A DNA stretch of 26,818 bases from JAVBTT01 sp031550325 (GCA_031550325.1 JAVBOR010000005.1:1-26818), one strand, 5' to 3'; numbered from the stretch's first letter, positions 1 through 8,157 are shown. Made by a program: numbers and translations. The notes: generated by a model from the sequence alone, not told the origin.

Positions 1-1
1 G

Positions 2-229
2 CATGAAAAAGAAATGCAAAATAAAATCATTACCATTACAAACAGTTCAAGCAAGCCGATTGAGCTTTCAGAGGTGCTTACACTTGGGTTTACGAGCAAA
101 AAAGGACATCAAGGCGCCGGGCTTATCAATGTGAAAAAAATAATAGATAGATACCCGCATTGTGAGTTGGAAATAAGGAACGCTGATCGTGAGGTCGTAG
201 TGTCGCTCAAACTTACCTGTTCAAAATAA
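2..229 (+). CDS. C-terminal end of a GHKL sensor histidine kinase (partial)
   Basis: The frame is open from the window edge, so only the last ~75 residues of a longer protein are visible. An ATG at 14 is internal, not a credible start: no ribosome binding site precedes it and the family's catalytic domain begins well upstream. The segment holds a glycine-rich lid (GFTSKKGHQGAGL) followed by a conserved helix (INVKKIIDRYP) and terminal beta strands. This is the G-box end of the GHKL ATPase domain found in AgrC/NatK-type quorum or peptide sensor kinases. By family knowledge such proteins have an N-terminal membrane sensor and usually pair with a LytTR response regulator; neither is visible here. 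No terminator follows. The region is AT-rich compared with the genes after 1500. Confidence 0.75.
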   Translation, partial: HEKEMQNKIITITNSSSKPIELSEVLTLGFTSKKGHQGAGLINVKKIIDRYPHCELEIRNADREVVVSLKLTCSK

Positions 230-244
230 AAATACGGAATGTGA

Positions 245-273
245 TATGCGTTTTTACAAAAAAGTGTTATACT
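245..273 (+). promoter_or_regulatory. Possible extended -10 promoter for the aquaporin gene
   Basis: TATACT at 268-273 is preceded by TG at 265-266, an extended -10 arrangement. The -35 region 17 bases upstream (TATGCG, 245-250) is poor. It lies 185 bases before the aquaporin start. Two direct GGCAACAA repeats follow at about 281-298. The rest of 230-457 holds no gene I can support. Confidence 0.35.
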
Positions 274-457
274 CTTCTTGGCAACAATCTGGCAACAAAA
301 AACCGGATAGCCCTTGCGCTATGGATAATAAGGACAATCAGGATACCACGAACCATATAATCCAAACAAAATCGTTTAGATTACGCTCCTAGGAAGCGAG
401 TGGGAATAAAGTCTGCATAAAAAAAATTGTCAATATTACAGTTTGAGGAGAGGTATT

Positions 458-1138
458 ATGGAAAGAATGAAAAAGTACTTGGCGGAACTGATCGGTACAA
501 TGATCCTGGTTTTTGTCGGGTGTGGAAGCGCTATGTTCCTGGGTTGTGAGCCTTCTGGAGGCCATCTGGCTGTTGCCTTGGCTTTTGGGCTCGCAATTGT
601 TGCCACAGCATATGTTATTGGAGGAATTTCCGGTTGCCATATTAACCCTGCAGTTTCACTGGCGGTATTAATTCGAAGAAAAATGAGCGTTACTGACTTT
701 GTCGGCTATGTGATTTCCCAGATCATTGGTGCAATTATTGGTGCGGGCCTTTTGAAAATTCTACTGGGATTCGGCCTCACCGATTTGACAGGCGGGCTTG
801 GGTCCAATGGCGTGGCTAATGCAGGCGGTTCTTTCGGCGCGTTGATTGTTGAGATTATCCTCACATTTATTTTTGTTTTTACCATTCTCGGTGTAACTTC
901 GGACAAAGACAAGAGCAGCGTGGCCGGAATTGTAATCGGCTTGACATTGGCATTTGTACACATTATAGGGATTCCGTTAACGGGAACCTCTGTAAATCCA
1001 GCGCGTAGCATCGGTCCTGCCTTGTTCGCAGGCGGGGATAGTCTTGCTAACGTATGGGTGTTCATCGTAGGCCCTCTGGTAGGAGCTGTTATTGCGGCAA
1101 TTCTCTTTGGTGTTTTGCGCGGCAAAAAAGCTGACTAA
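458..1138 (+). CDS. aqpZ: Aquaporin Z-type water channel (MIP family)
   Basis: This 226-residue integral membrane protein should let water cross the cytoplasmic membrane passively. The start is the ATG at 458, seven bases or fewer after GAGGAGAGG (445-453); a TTG at 443 would bury that site. Six hydrophobic helices are evident. Both half-helix NPA motifs are intact: GCHINPAV (Asn63-Pro-Ala) and TSVNPARS (Asn180-Pro-Ala). Aligned by eye with E. coli AqpZ, the selectivity filter reads Tyr52, His168, Thr177, Arg183. AqpZ has Phe, His, Thr, Arg, so a water-type rather than glycerol-type pore is likely, with one conservative change. Length matches the family (231 in E. coli). No glycerol genes are adjacent. 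Confidence 0.93.
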   Translation: MERMKKYLAELIGTMILVFVGCGSAMFLGCEPSGGHLAVALAFGLAIVATAYVIGGISGCHINPAVSLAVLIRRKMSVTDFVGYVISQIIGAIIGAGLLKILLGFGLTDLTGGLGSNGVANAGGSFGALIVEIILTFIFVFTILGVTSDKDKSSVAGIVIGLTLAFVHIIGIPLTGTSVNPARSIGPALFAGGDSLANVWVFIVGPLVGAVIAAILFGVLRGKKAD

Positions 1139-1255
1139 ACTGCACATGTGTTCCGTTTTGACAGGCCCGCGCATCCTCATGTCGCCACATAAGCTTGATA
1201 TCAGCTAACGCCATAGAGGGCGGATACCTGGTATCAAATTGAGTAAGAAGGCGAT

Positions 1256-1393
1256 ATGAACTCTAAGCACAATTGTTTAGAAAGAGCTTTGAGCTCGGCA
1301 AGTGTGCCTGATCAGAACAATCCCGAGAACTCGCTGTTTATGCAGATTTATGCGTTTGAAAACTCCCACATGGAAACGGTTTGGCAACATTGA
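1256..1393 (+). CDS. Small hypothetical protein, 45 residues
   Basis: I do not recognise this protein. The ATG at 1256 follows AGAAGGCG at a workable distance, and the stop at 1393 lies 17 bases before a strong intrinsic terminator; those are the only reasons to list it. The product begins MNSKHNCLERAL, is hydrophilic, has no membrane segment, and ends ENSHMETVWQH. It could be a genuine small protein, the remnant of a larger decayed gene or a chance frame. The AT-rich base use resembles the aquaporin region rather than the polyamine operon. Confidence 0.35.
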   Translation: MNSKHNCLERALSSASVPDQNNPENSLFMQIYAFENSHMETVWQH

Positions 1394-1410
1394 TTTTTTA
1401 TCCATAACGT

Positions 1411-1450
1411 AAAGAGCTAACTGATTAAAAGTGTCAGTTAGCTCTTTTTT
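1411..1450 (+). terminator. Intrinsic terminator between convergent units
   Basis: A perfect 14-bp stem (AAAGAGCTAACTGA, 1411-1424, with its complement at 1434-1447) has a 9-base loop. A run of T to 1450 follows on the + strand. It ends the aquaporin/small-ORF unit. On the - strand the same hairpin sits ~60 bases after the last polyamine gene and may also stop that operon, though the T run there is short. Confidence 0.9.
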
Positions 1451-1505
1451 GCTTTGTTGTATCCATACTGCCATCATTCGTGCTGTTTTTCAACTTCCAA
1501 AGCAC

Positions 1506-2630
1506 TCAGGACAGTCTGCTTTTAAAGTCCTCATACCCAAAGCGGCGGACGACGCGGCAGTCCCCGTCGGGAGCGCGCAGCACGAGGTCGGGCAGCGCCA
1601 TGCCGTTAAAGGTGTTGTTCTTAACCATCGTGTAAATGGCCATGTCCTCAAACACAAGCCGGTCGCCTGCATTTAGCGGCTTGTCAAAGGAATAGTCCCC
1701 GATGATATCGCCGGCCAGACAGGTCATGCCGCCCAAACGGCAGGTATACGCCTTCTCGCCGGGCGCGCCGGCACCCATCAGCGGCGGATGGTACGGCATT
1801 TCCAGCACGTCGGGCATGTGGCAGGCCGCCGAGGTATCCAAAATGGCGATATCCATGCCGTTGTGTACAATGTCCAGCACCGAGCAGACCAAAAAGCCCG
1901 CGTTCAGCGCGATGGCCTCGCCGGGCTCGAGGTAGACGGTCAGTGAGTAGCGCTCGCGCATCTTTGTGACCAGGCGCTCCAGCCGCGCCAAATCGTATTG
2001 AGGCTTCGTGATGTGGTGGCCTCCGCCAAAGTTAATCCACGAAAGCGTCGGGAGAAACTCGCCAAACTGCGCCTCTACGGCGCACAGGGTCGTCTCCAGT
2101 GCGTCGGCGTCCTGTTCGCAGAGCGTGTGAAAGTGCAGCCCGTCCACAAGCGCCATCGTCTCGGCGCTCAGCGTCGCGCGCGTCGCGCCGAGCCGGGAAT
2201 ACGGCGCGCACGGGTCATAGATCGCGTGGCTCTGGGTGGAGCACTCGGGGTTTACGCGCAGACCCACGCTTTTGCCCGCGGCGCGTGCCTTTGGGCCGAA
2301 GCGCATCAGCTGTGAAACGGAGTTAAAGACCACGTGGCCGCAAAGCGACATCAGCTCGTCAAACTCCTCGGGGCGGTACGCCGGGCAAAACACATGCGTC
2401 TCCCCGCCCATTTGCTCTGCGCCGAGCCTTGCCTCAAAAAGGCCGCTGGCAGCCGTTCCGTGAAGCGAGGCGCCAATCATCGGATAAAGCTCAAACATCG
2501 AAAACGCCTTCTGCGCCAGCAAAACGCGGCAGCCCGTGCGGTCGGCCACACCTTTGAGCACGGCGAGATTGCGTCCGATGAGCGCCTCGTCCACCACATA
2601 GCACGGGGTGCGTAGCGCGTCAAATCTCAT
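1506..2630 (-). CDS. nspC: Carboxynorspermidine/carboxyspermidine decarboxylase (NspC type)
   Basis: This PLP enzyme of the alanine-racemase fold removes CO2 from carboxyspermidine (or carboxynorspermidine) to give spermidine (or norspermidine). The 374-residue length fits the family. The PLP lysine lies in LLAQKAFSM (Lys41). The glycine-rich phosphate loop INFGGGHH, the EPGEA motif and the HTLCEQ segment distinguish it from diaminopimelate decarboxylase. Near the C-terminus, CHMPDVLEMPYHP is also typical. The start is the ATG at 2630, whose A is shared with the stop of the preceding dehydrogenase (TGATG), so the two genes are translationally coupled. An upstream in-frame ATG would overlap that gene by 48 bases and is unlikely. 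It is the last gene of the operon. Confidence 0.95.
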   Translation of the reverse strand: MRFDALRTPCYVVDEALIGRNLAVLKGVADRTGCRVLLAQKAFSMFELYPMIGASLHGTAASGLFEARLGAEQMGGETHVFCPAYRPEEFDELMSLCGHVVFNSVSQLMRFGPKARAAGKSVGLRVNPECSTQSHAIYDPCAPYSRLGATRATLSAETMALVDGLHFHTLCEQDADALETTLCAVEAQFGEFLPTLSWINFGGGHHITKPQYDLARLERLVTKMRERYSLTVYLEPGEAIALNAGFLVCSVLDIVHNGMDIAILDTSAACHMPDVLEMPYHPPLMGAGAPGEKAYTCRLGGMTCLAGDIIGDYSFDKPLNAGDRLVFEDMAIYTMVKNNTFNGMALPDLVLRAPDGDCRVVRRFGYEDFKSRLS

Positions 2631-3832
2631 CAGTCCACGAGCTCCGGACTGTCGCTCTCCTGCACGGGCAGGCCCCACTTGTTCAGCGCGTCCATAAAGG
2701 GATCGGGATCAAACTCCTCCATGTTGTGCACGCCGGGCTTGTTCCAAACGCCTGTGAGAACCATCATCGCACCGATCATCGCGGGCACTCCAGTCGTGTA
2801 GGCCACGGCCTGCGAGCCGACCTCGCGATAGCACTGCTCATGGTCGCACACGTTGTAGATATAGTGTACGCGCGGCTTGTCGTCCTTTACGCCCGTAAAA
2901 ATGCAGCCGATGTTGGTCTTTCCCTTGGTGCGGGCGCCCAGCGAGGACGGATCGGGCAGCACGGCCTTTAAAAACTGGAGCGGCACAATCGGCCGGCCCT
3001 CGTACTCAATCGGCGTGATCGAGGTCATGCCGACGTTTTCCAGACATTTCAGGTGGGTCAAATAGCTCTGCCCGAACGTCATGAAAAACCGGATGCGCCT
3101 GATGCCGGGAATGTTCAGCGCCAGCGACTCCAGCTCCTCATGGTGCAGCAGATACATGTCCTTCTCCCCGATTTGGGGGAAGTTGTACACGCGCTTGATC
3201 TCCATCGGTTCGGTCTCGACAAAGCTGCCGTCCTCCCAATAGCTCCCCTTGGCCGACACCTCGCGGATGTTGATCTCGGGGTTAAAGTTCGTGGCGAACG
3301 GATACCCGTGGTCGCCCGCGTTGCAGTCTAAAATGTCAATCTGATGAATCTCGTCAAAATAATGCTTGAGCGCGTATGCCGAAAACACACTCGTGACGCC
3401 CGGGTCGAAGCCGCTGCCCAGCAGCGCAGTGATGCCGGCCTGCTCAAAGCGCTCCCGATAGGCCCACTGCCAGCTGTATTCAAACTTGGCAGTGTCCTCG
3501 GGCTCGTAGTTGGCCGTGTCGACATAGTGCGTTTTGGTCGCCAGGCAGGCGTCCATGATGCTCAGGTCCTGATACGGAAGCGCCAGGTTGAGCACGACGT
3601 CGGGCTTATAGCTCTCGATGAGCGCTATGAGCGCCGGGACGTCGTTGGCGTCGACCTGCGCCGTGGAGATCTTGGTGGCGGTTTTGCCCTCCAGCTTCTC
3701 TTTCAGCGCGTCGCACTTGCTCTTTGTGCGGCTGGCAATGCATATGTCTTCAAAAACAGCGCTGTTTTGGCAGCACTTGTGCACACAAACGCTGGCCACG
3801 CCGCCGCAGCCGATGATGAGTGTCTTTCCCAT
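2630..3832 (-). CDS. Carboxynorspermidine/carboxyspermidine dehydrogenase (saccharopine dehydrogenase family)
   Basis: This enzyme condenses aspartate semialdehyde with putrescine (or diaminopropane) and reduces the Schiff base with NAD(P)H to carboxyspermidine (or carboxynorspermidine). It has 400 residues. The N-terminal Rossmann motif GCGGVASVCVHKC (residues 8-20) matches this subgroup. Other family segments are DTANYEPED, LLGSGFDPGVTSVF, NAGDHGYPFATNFNPEINIR and the ITPIEYEG region. The start is the ATG at 3832, ten bases after AAAGGAGG (3850-3843); a longer in-frame reading lacks such a site. The ribosome binding site overlaps the speB stop and the gene's own stop overlaps the nspC start. 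Pairing with nspC makes the polyamine assignment firm; lysine-pathway saccharopine dehydrogenase is the rejected alternative. Confidence 0.95.
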   Translation of the reverse strand: MGKTLIIGCGGVASVCVHKCCQNSAVFEDICIASRTKSKCDALKEKLEGKTATKISTAQVDANDVPALIALIESYKPDVVLNLALPYQDLSIMDACLATKTHYVDTANYEPEDTAKFEYSWQWAYRERFEQAGITALLGSGFDPGVTSVFSAYALKHYFDEIHQIDILDCNAGDHGYPFATNFNPEINIREVSAKGSYWEDGSFVETEPMEIKRVYNFPQIGEKDMYLLHHEELESLALNIPGIRRIRFFMTFGQSYLTHLKCLENVGMTSITPIEYEGRPIVPLQFLKAVLPDPSSLGARTKGKTNIGCIFTGVKDDKPRVHYIYNVCDHEQCYREVGSQAVAYTTGVPAMIGAMMVLTGVWNKPGVHNMEEFDPDPFMDALNKWGLPVQESDSPELVD

Positions 3833-3848
3833 ACTAACATGTCCTCCT

Positions 3849-4703
3849 TTATTTGCCGAGCGCCAACAGCGTCTCCCGCACAAGCTTGCAGGCAGTGGCC
3901 GTGGAAACACCGCTGGCGTCATAGGCCGGGGCAAGCTCCACCGCGTCCAGACCCACGATGTTGGCCTTTGCGCAGACCTCCCTGATCGCCTCGAGCAGCG
4001 CCAGAAACGTTACACCTCCGGCCTCGGGCGTTCCTGTGCCGGGAAAAACAGACGGGTCGAGCACGTCGAGATCCATCGTCAGATAGACCGGCGCGCCGCG
4101 CATCCCGCCGACCGCCGCGCTGAGCCCTGTAAAGTCAAATTTATTCATGGACACATGGCCCTCGGCTGCCCAGGCAAACTCCTCCCGGTCGCCCGAGCGG
4201 ATGCCGAACTGCGCGATGCGGCCGTCCCCCAGGAGCTCCCAGCATCGCCTGATGACACAGGCGTGGGAGAGTTTTACGCCCAGATAGTCCTCGCGCAGGT
4301 CGGTGTGGGCGTCAAAGTGAACAAGGCGCAAATCGGGGTGCAGCTTCACAAGAGCACGCACGGCGCCCAGCGTCACCAAATGCTCCCCGCCGAGCAAAAA
4401 CGGAATTTTCCCGGCGGCGCAGATGCGCCCGGCGTATCGTTCAATCTGCATCAGCGCCGCCTGCGCATCGCCGAACGGGAGTTCGAGATCCCCGCCGTCA
4501 AACACATGTAGGCAGGATAAGTCCTTGTCCTGATAGGGGCTGTAGGTTTCAAGCCCAAACGACTCGTCCCGGATGGCTCTGCTTCCAAAGCGCGCCCCCG
4601 GCCGAAACGACGTTGTGGAGTCGTACGGCGCGCCGTACAGCACGACGGCGGCCTCATCATAGGAGCTGTCGGCGCCCAAAAACGCCCGCTGATTATTCCA
4701 CAT
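3849..4703 (-). CDS. speB: Agmatinase
   Basis: Cytoplasmic Mn-dependent ureohydrolase converting agmatine to putrescine and urea. The 284 residues cover the whole arginase/agmatinase fold. The metal ligands are visible as GGEH (His108), DAHTD (Asp131, His133, Asp135) and MDLDVLDP (Asp211, Asp213). The ATG at 4703 overlaps the end of speE by 11 bases, so start choice rests on coupling and on the family N-terminus; only a distant GAGG precedes it. Further in-frame upstream sequence is just speE read in another frame. Its partner is the decarboxylase at 5551-7005; a speE-speB pair also occurs in Bacillus subtilis. Agmatinase rather than arginase is inferred from this context. Confidence 0.94.
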   Translation of the reverse strand: MWNNQRAFLGADSSYDEAAVVLYGAPYDSTTSFRPGARFGSRAIRDESFGLETYSPYQDKDLSCLHVFDGGDLELPFGDAQAALMQIERYAGRICAAGKIPFLLGGEHLVTLGAVRALVKLHPDLRLVHFDAHTDLREDYLGVKLSHACVIRRCWELLGDGRIAQFGIRSGDREEFAWAAEGHVSMNKFDFTGLSAAVGGMRGAPVYLTMDLDVLDPSVFPGTGTPEAGGVTFLALLEAIREVCAKANIVGLDAVELAPAYDASGVSTATACKLVRETLLALGK

Positions 4704-5544
4704 CTCTGAGCAGCGCCTCCACGTAAGCCGGCAGCGCGAACGCGCCGACATGCAGCCGCGTCGTGTAGTACCTCGTGTCAAACCCCAGCATGTTAAACGC
4801 CACGGCGTTGAGGTCGCGCACCGGGTGATATTTTTTGGAGGAAAAGCCGAACAGCCAGTGTCCCGAGGGATAGGTTGGGATATGGGCCTGATAGACGCGG
4901 CTGATCGGGAAGCTCTGCACAATGCGCTTGTGCGCGCGCTGCATGGCCACGGCGTCTTCTTCATAGAACGGGCTCTCGTGCTGATTGACCATGATGCCGT
5001 CCTCGTGCAGCGCCTTGTGGCAGTTGCCGTAGAACTCGCGCGTAAACAGGCCCTCGCCCGGCCCGAACGGGTCGGTGGAGTCGACGATGATCAGATCGTA
5101 GGCATCCACCTTGGAGCGGATAAAGCGCATGCCGTCCTCATAGTGAATCGAAACGCGGGGGTCGTCAAGCCGGCAGGCCGTCTGCGGCAGAAATTGCTTG
5201 CAGACCTCCACCACCAGCGGGTCAATCTCCACCAGATCAATGTGCTCGACCTTGGGGTAGCGCGTCAGCTCGCGCACAACGCCGCCGTCGCCCGCGCCGA
5301 TGACCAGAATCTGTTTGGGGTTGGGGTGCACCGACATGGGCACATGGGTGATCATCTCGTGATAGATAAACTCGTCCTTTTCGGTGAGCATCATATAGCC
5401 GTCGAGCGTGAGAAAGCGCCCAAACTCCTTCGAATCAAAAACGTCAATGCGCTGGAACTCGCTTTGACCGCTGTACAGCTGGTGGCTGACGCGAATGGAA
5501 AACTGCGCGTTGGGCGTGTGGCGCTCAGTGTACCACAGTTCCAT
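4693..5544 (-). CDS. speE: Spermidine synthase
   Basis: Aminopropyltransferase that moves the aminopropyl group of decarboxylated S-adenosylmethionine to putrescine, giving spermidine and methylthioadenosine. The 283 residues match the Bacillus-type enzyme. Visible motifs are YHEM (61-64), the nucleotide loop GAGDGG (83-88), the acidic LVEIDP (104-109) and VDSTDPFGPG with catalytic Asp155. The start ATG at 5544 follows GAAGGAGGAG, which itself overlaps the stop of the decarboxylase gene. It sits directly between the SpeA-like gene and speB in a tightly packed operon. No truncation or missing residue was noticed. Confidence 0.96.
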   Translation of the reverse strand: MELWYTERHTPNAQFSIRVSHQLYSGQSEFQRIDVFDSKEFGRFLTLDGYMMLTEKDEFIYHEMITHVPMSVHPNPKQILVIGAGDGGVVRELTRYPKVEHIDLVEIDPLVVEVCKQFLPQTACRLDDPRVSIHYEDGMRFIRSKVDAYDLIIVDSTDPFGPGEGLFTREFYGNCHKALHEDGIMVNQHESPFYEEDAVAMQRAHKRIVQSFPISRVYQAHIPTYPSGHWLFGFSSKKYHPVRDLNAVAFNMLGFDTRYYTTRLHVGAFALPAYVEALLRDVE

Positions 5545-5550
5545 TTCGGC

Positions 5551-7005
5551 TTACTCCTCCTTCAACACATTCAGGCGCTCTATGTCGGGATCCTCCGGCC
5601 CCGTCATGGAACAGCCCTTGGCCTTGGCGTACCGGATGTAGTCCAGAATATCCGCGGTGATCTCCTCGCCGGGCGCCAGAATCGGGATGCCGGGCGGATA
5701 GCACATGACAAACTCGCTGCACACGCGTCCCGCGGCGTCGGCCAGAGGCACCGACTGCTTGGGCGCGTAAAACGCTGCCTGAGGCGTCACAATGACGCGC
5801 GGGTCGATGTACTCCTGCCGCATGAGCCCTGCCTTGTCGCGCTTGTACCGGCGGCGAATTTCCGCAAGCGAGCCGATCAGCCGCTCCACATCCTGCTTCC
5901 GGTCGCCGATGGAAACGTACGCCAGGATGTTTCCCAGGTCGCCGAACTCAATCTGGATGTCGTACTCATCGCGCAGGATGTCGTAAACCTCAATGCCCGC
6001 CAGGCCAATATCCAGCGTGTAGACAGAGAGCTTTGTGGCGTCAAAGTCAAACACGCTGTCGCCGTTGATGAGCTCGCGCGAGTAGGCGTAATAGTCGCCG
6101 ATGGCGTTGATCTCCTCGCGCGCGTATTGGGCAAGCGCCGTCACCTGCGCGAACATCTGCCTGCCGCGCAGCGCGAGGTTGCACCGGCTGATGTCCAGAC
6201 TGGCCATCAGCAGATAGGACGCGCTGGTCGTCTGCGTCAGGTTGACGATCTGGCGCACATAGCCCTGGCTCACCTGCTGCCCTGTCAGCAAGAGCGAGCT
6301 CTGGGTCAGGCTGCCGCCAGACTTGTGCATGCTGACAGAGGCCATGTCTGCGCCAACGGCCATGGCCGAGGGCGGCATATTCTCTCCAAAATAAAAATGC
6401 GTGCCGTGCGCCTCATCGGCGAGCACCAGCATGCCCCGTTTGTGCGCCATGTCCGTGATGGTCTTCAGATCCGAGCACACGCCATAATACGTCGGGTTGT
6501 TGACCAGAACCGCCACGGCGTCGGGATGCTCGCGCATCGCCCTCTCCACCTGCTGTGTTTTCATCCCCAGAGAGATGCCCAGGCGCTGGTCAACCTCGGG
6601 ATTGACATAGATGGGGCGCGCGCCGCACAGCACCAGCGCGTTAATCACGCTGCGGTGCACATTGCGCGGTAAAATCAGCTTATCCCCGGCCTTGCAGACC
6701 GACAAAATCATGCTTTGAACCGCGGACGTCGTACCGCCCACCATCAAAAACGCGCCGGCAGCGCCAAAGGCCTCGGCAGCCAGCTGCTCGGCCTGCCTGA
6801 TGACCGAAACGGGATGGCACAGGTTGTCCAGCGGACGCATGGAGTTGACGTCCAGATTCACGCAGCGCTCCCCCAAAAAGGCAGTCAGCTCGGGGTTTCC
6901 CCGGCCGCGCTTGTGCGCGGGGACGTCGAAGGGCACAACACGCATCTGACGAAAGCGCTCAAGCGCCTCGTAAATGGGCGCGCTGGCCTGCGAGAGATTA
7001 GTCAT
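5551..7005 (-). CDS. speA: Arginine decarboxylase, fold-I Orn/Lys/Arg type (SpeA)
   Basis: PLP-dependent decarboxylase of the aspartate-aminotransferase fold, 484 residues, the short form found in Bacillus and Clostridia. PLP-site motifs are VGGTTSAVQSM (89-99), DEAHGTHF (197-204) and SMHKSGGS with the Schiff-base Lys228. The C-terminal domain carries YPPGIPILAPGE, typical of the group. Family members act on arginine, ornithine or lysine. Arginine is inferred here because agmatinase is two genes away and would otherwise have no substrate. The ATG at 7005 follows AAGGGGG, placed just past the speD stop (11-base gap). Long frames open on the opposite strand here are shadows of GC-rich codon use. 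Confidence 0.92.
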   Translation of the reverse strand: MTNLSQASAPIYEALERFRQMRVVPFDVPAHKRGRGNPELTAFLGERCVNLDVNSMRPLDNLCHPVSVIRQAEQLAAEAFGAAGAFLMVGGTTSAVQSMILSVCKAGDKLILPRNVHRSVINALVLCGARPIYVNPEVDQRLGISLGMKTQQVERAMREHPDAVAVLVNNPTYYGVCSDLKTITDMAHKRGMLVLADEAHGTHFYFGENMPPSAMAVGADMASVSMHKSGGSLTQSSLLLTGQQVSQGYVRQIVNLTQTTSASYLLMASLDISRCNLALRGRQMFAQVTALAQYAREEINAIGDYYAYSRELINGDSVFDFDATKLSVYTLDIGLAGIEVYDILRDEYDIQIEFGDLGNILAYVSIGDRKQDVERLIGSLAEIRRRYKRDKAGLMRQEYIDPRVIVTPQAAFYAPKQSVPLADAAGRVCSEFVMCYPPGIPILAPGEEITADILDYIRYAKAKGCSMTGPEDPDIERLNVLKEE

Positions 7006-7016
7006 TCCAAACCCCC

Positions 7017-7778
7017 TTAAAAGACGTTCCGGCCGCTGAAAATCTCAATCATTTCACGGCGAAGGCTATGGGTGATCGACAGCCTGTTCTTGGGGGGCAG
7101 CTCATAGACGTCGGTGTTGAACAGATAGTTCTGCAGGTCGATCTCCTTGATCAGCATCTTGGTGTGAAAGAGGTTGGCCTCATACAGATTGATGTCGGCC
7201 GCGTCGTATTTGCGCAGCGTCATTTCGTCAATATAGTCCTGAATGGACGTGATGTGATGGTCGATGAACAGCTTCTTGCCCTCGACGTCGCGCGTGAAGC
7301 CCCGGACGCGGTAGTCCATCGTAATGATGTCGGAGTCAAAGCTGCCGATCAGATAATCCAGTGTAGACAGCGGCGTGACCTCCCCGCAGGTGGCCACGTC
7401 GATGTCCACGCGGAACGTGGCGATCGAGGTGTCGGGGTGGTATTCAGGATAGGTGTGCACGGTTACATGGCTCTTGTCGAGGTGCGCCACCGTGGTCTCC
7501 CCGCCCGACGGGATCATCGAGCCCTCGGCGATCAGCAGCGTCACGCTGGCTCCCTGCGGCTCATAGTCCTGGCTGGAGATGTTGAGCACCTTGGCGCCGA
7601 TCATGTCAACAACGTGGGTGAGAATGCTGATCAGTCTCTCCGAGTTATACTGCTCGTCAATATAGGCGATATAGTCCTTCTGTTCCCGCGGCGTTTTGGC
7701 GTAACAGACGTCATAAATGTTAAAACTCAAAGACTTGGTCAGATTGTTGAATCCATACAGCTTGAACTTCTCCGGCAT
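7017..7778 (-). CDS. speD: S-adenosylmethionine decarboxylase proenzyme, E. coli (long) type
   Basis: Pyruvoyl-dependent enzyme that decarboxylates S-adenosylmethionine, supplying the aminopropyl donor for SpeE. The 253-residue chain aligns nearly end to end with E. coli SpeD: both begin with GFNNLTKSLSF and end with GRN plus two or three residues. Self-cleavage is expected between Lys102 and Ser103 in DKSHVTVHTYPE, turning Ser103 into the pyruvoyl group. Cys131 (ATCG) matches the catalytic proton donor. It is the long form, not the ~125-residue form of Bacillus subtilis. The ATG at 7778 follows AAGGCGGG. It is the first gene of the polyamine operon and carries a long structured leader, a natural place for control by polyamines or SAM (inference). 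Confidence 0.96.
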   Translation of the reverse strand: MPEKFKLYGFNNLTKSLSFNIYDVCYAKTPREQKDYIAYIDEQYNSERLISILTHVVDMIGAKVLNISSQDYEPQGASVTLLIAEGSMIPSGGETTVAHLDKSHVTVHTYPEYHPDTSIATFRVDIDVATCGEVTPLSTLDYLIGSFDSDIITMDYRVRGFTRDVEGKKLFIDHHITSIQDYIDEMTLRKYDAADINLYEANLFHTKMLIKEIDLQNYLFNTDVYELPPKNRLSITHSLRREMIEIFSGRNVF

Positions 7779-7803
7779 CCCATTCCCGCCTTTTTATATA
7801 GTG

Positions 7804-7978
7804 TAAAGTAAACGACACAAGCGAAAAAAGCAACATGCTGCTTTTCACACTTGTGTCGGCTTGATCCCGATCTTGTCGATCAACGCGAAAAAAGACGAGG
7901 GAAATAAAGCGTCGCTTTTCACCGTTTAAGAATTCAGACAGGGGGGCTTGCACGTCGAGTAGCAAACATTTTACTTTA
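7804..7978 (-). promoter_or_regulatory. Structured speD leader segment, candidate cis-regulatory RNA
   Basis: On the - strand a 9-base inverted repeat (TAAAGTAAA at 7978-7970, TTTACTTTA at 7812-7804) would close a domain of ~175 nt. Inside are a GACG/CGTC stem, a 6-bp TTGATC/GATCAA stem (~7883-7861) and a long two-part hairpin at 7858-7813: 9 bp CGACACAAG/CTTGTGTCG, an internal loop, then 7 bp AAAAGCA/TGCTTTT. The hairpin ends 34 bases before the speD ATG, close to its ribosome binding site. I recognise no known riboswitch class. There is no T run, so translational control is more likely than termination (inference). Confidence 0.4.
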
Positions 7979-8043
7979 ATTAGCTTATTGACTGTTTCAC
8001 AAGTTTGATGCGCCGGACGCGCACTGGTTATGAAGTAACCAAC

Positions 8044-8157
8044 TTATAAAATATGAGCTCTTAACTCCATCAATAAGGCAACGAAGTTGCCGATCGGCAG
8101 TCGACCCGGCTGTCCGCATGGCCTTGACTCCTCCGAAAAGGAGTGGTCGAAAAACAT
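8044..8157 (-). CDS. Possible upstream ORF / leader peptide of the speD operon, 37 residues
   Basis: The frame starts at ATG 8157, seven bases after GGAG (8168-8165), about 35 bases downstream of the predicted start of transcription; an alternative ATG at 8163 is too close to that site. The product starts MFFDHSFSEESR, then GRLPIGNFVALLMEL, and stops at 8044, some 265 bases before speD. I know no homologue. The coding region is also rich in hairpins (CTCCTTTTCGGAG; GGCAACGAAGTTGCC), so it may be purely an RNA structure with a chance frame. Upstream ORFs control AdoMet decarboxylase translation in eukaryotes; that is only an analogy. Confidence 0.3.
   Translation of the reverse strand: MFFDHSFSEESRPCGQPGRLPIGNFVALLMELRAHIL

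Noticed and set aside
4750..6672. A 640-codon open frame antisense to speE and speA
   Set aside because: Both sense genes are certain. The antisense frame is a by-product of GC-rich third positions and has no family-like sequence.
8001..8045. Three-way-junction fold resembling a hammerhead ribozyme
   Set aside because: The stems AAGTT/AACTT, GCG/CGC and TGGTTA/TAACCA are present, but the required CTGATGA and GAAA core bases are not.
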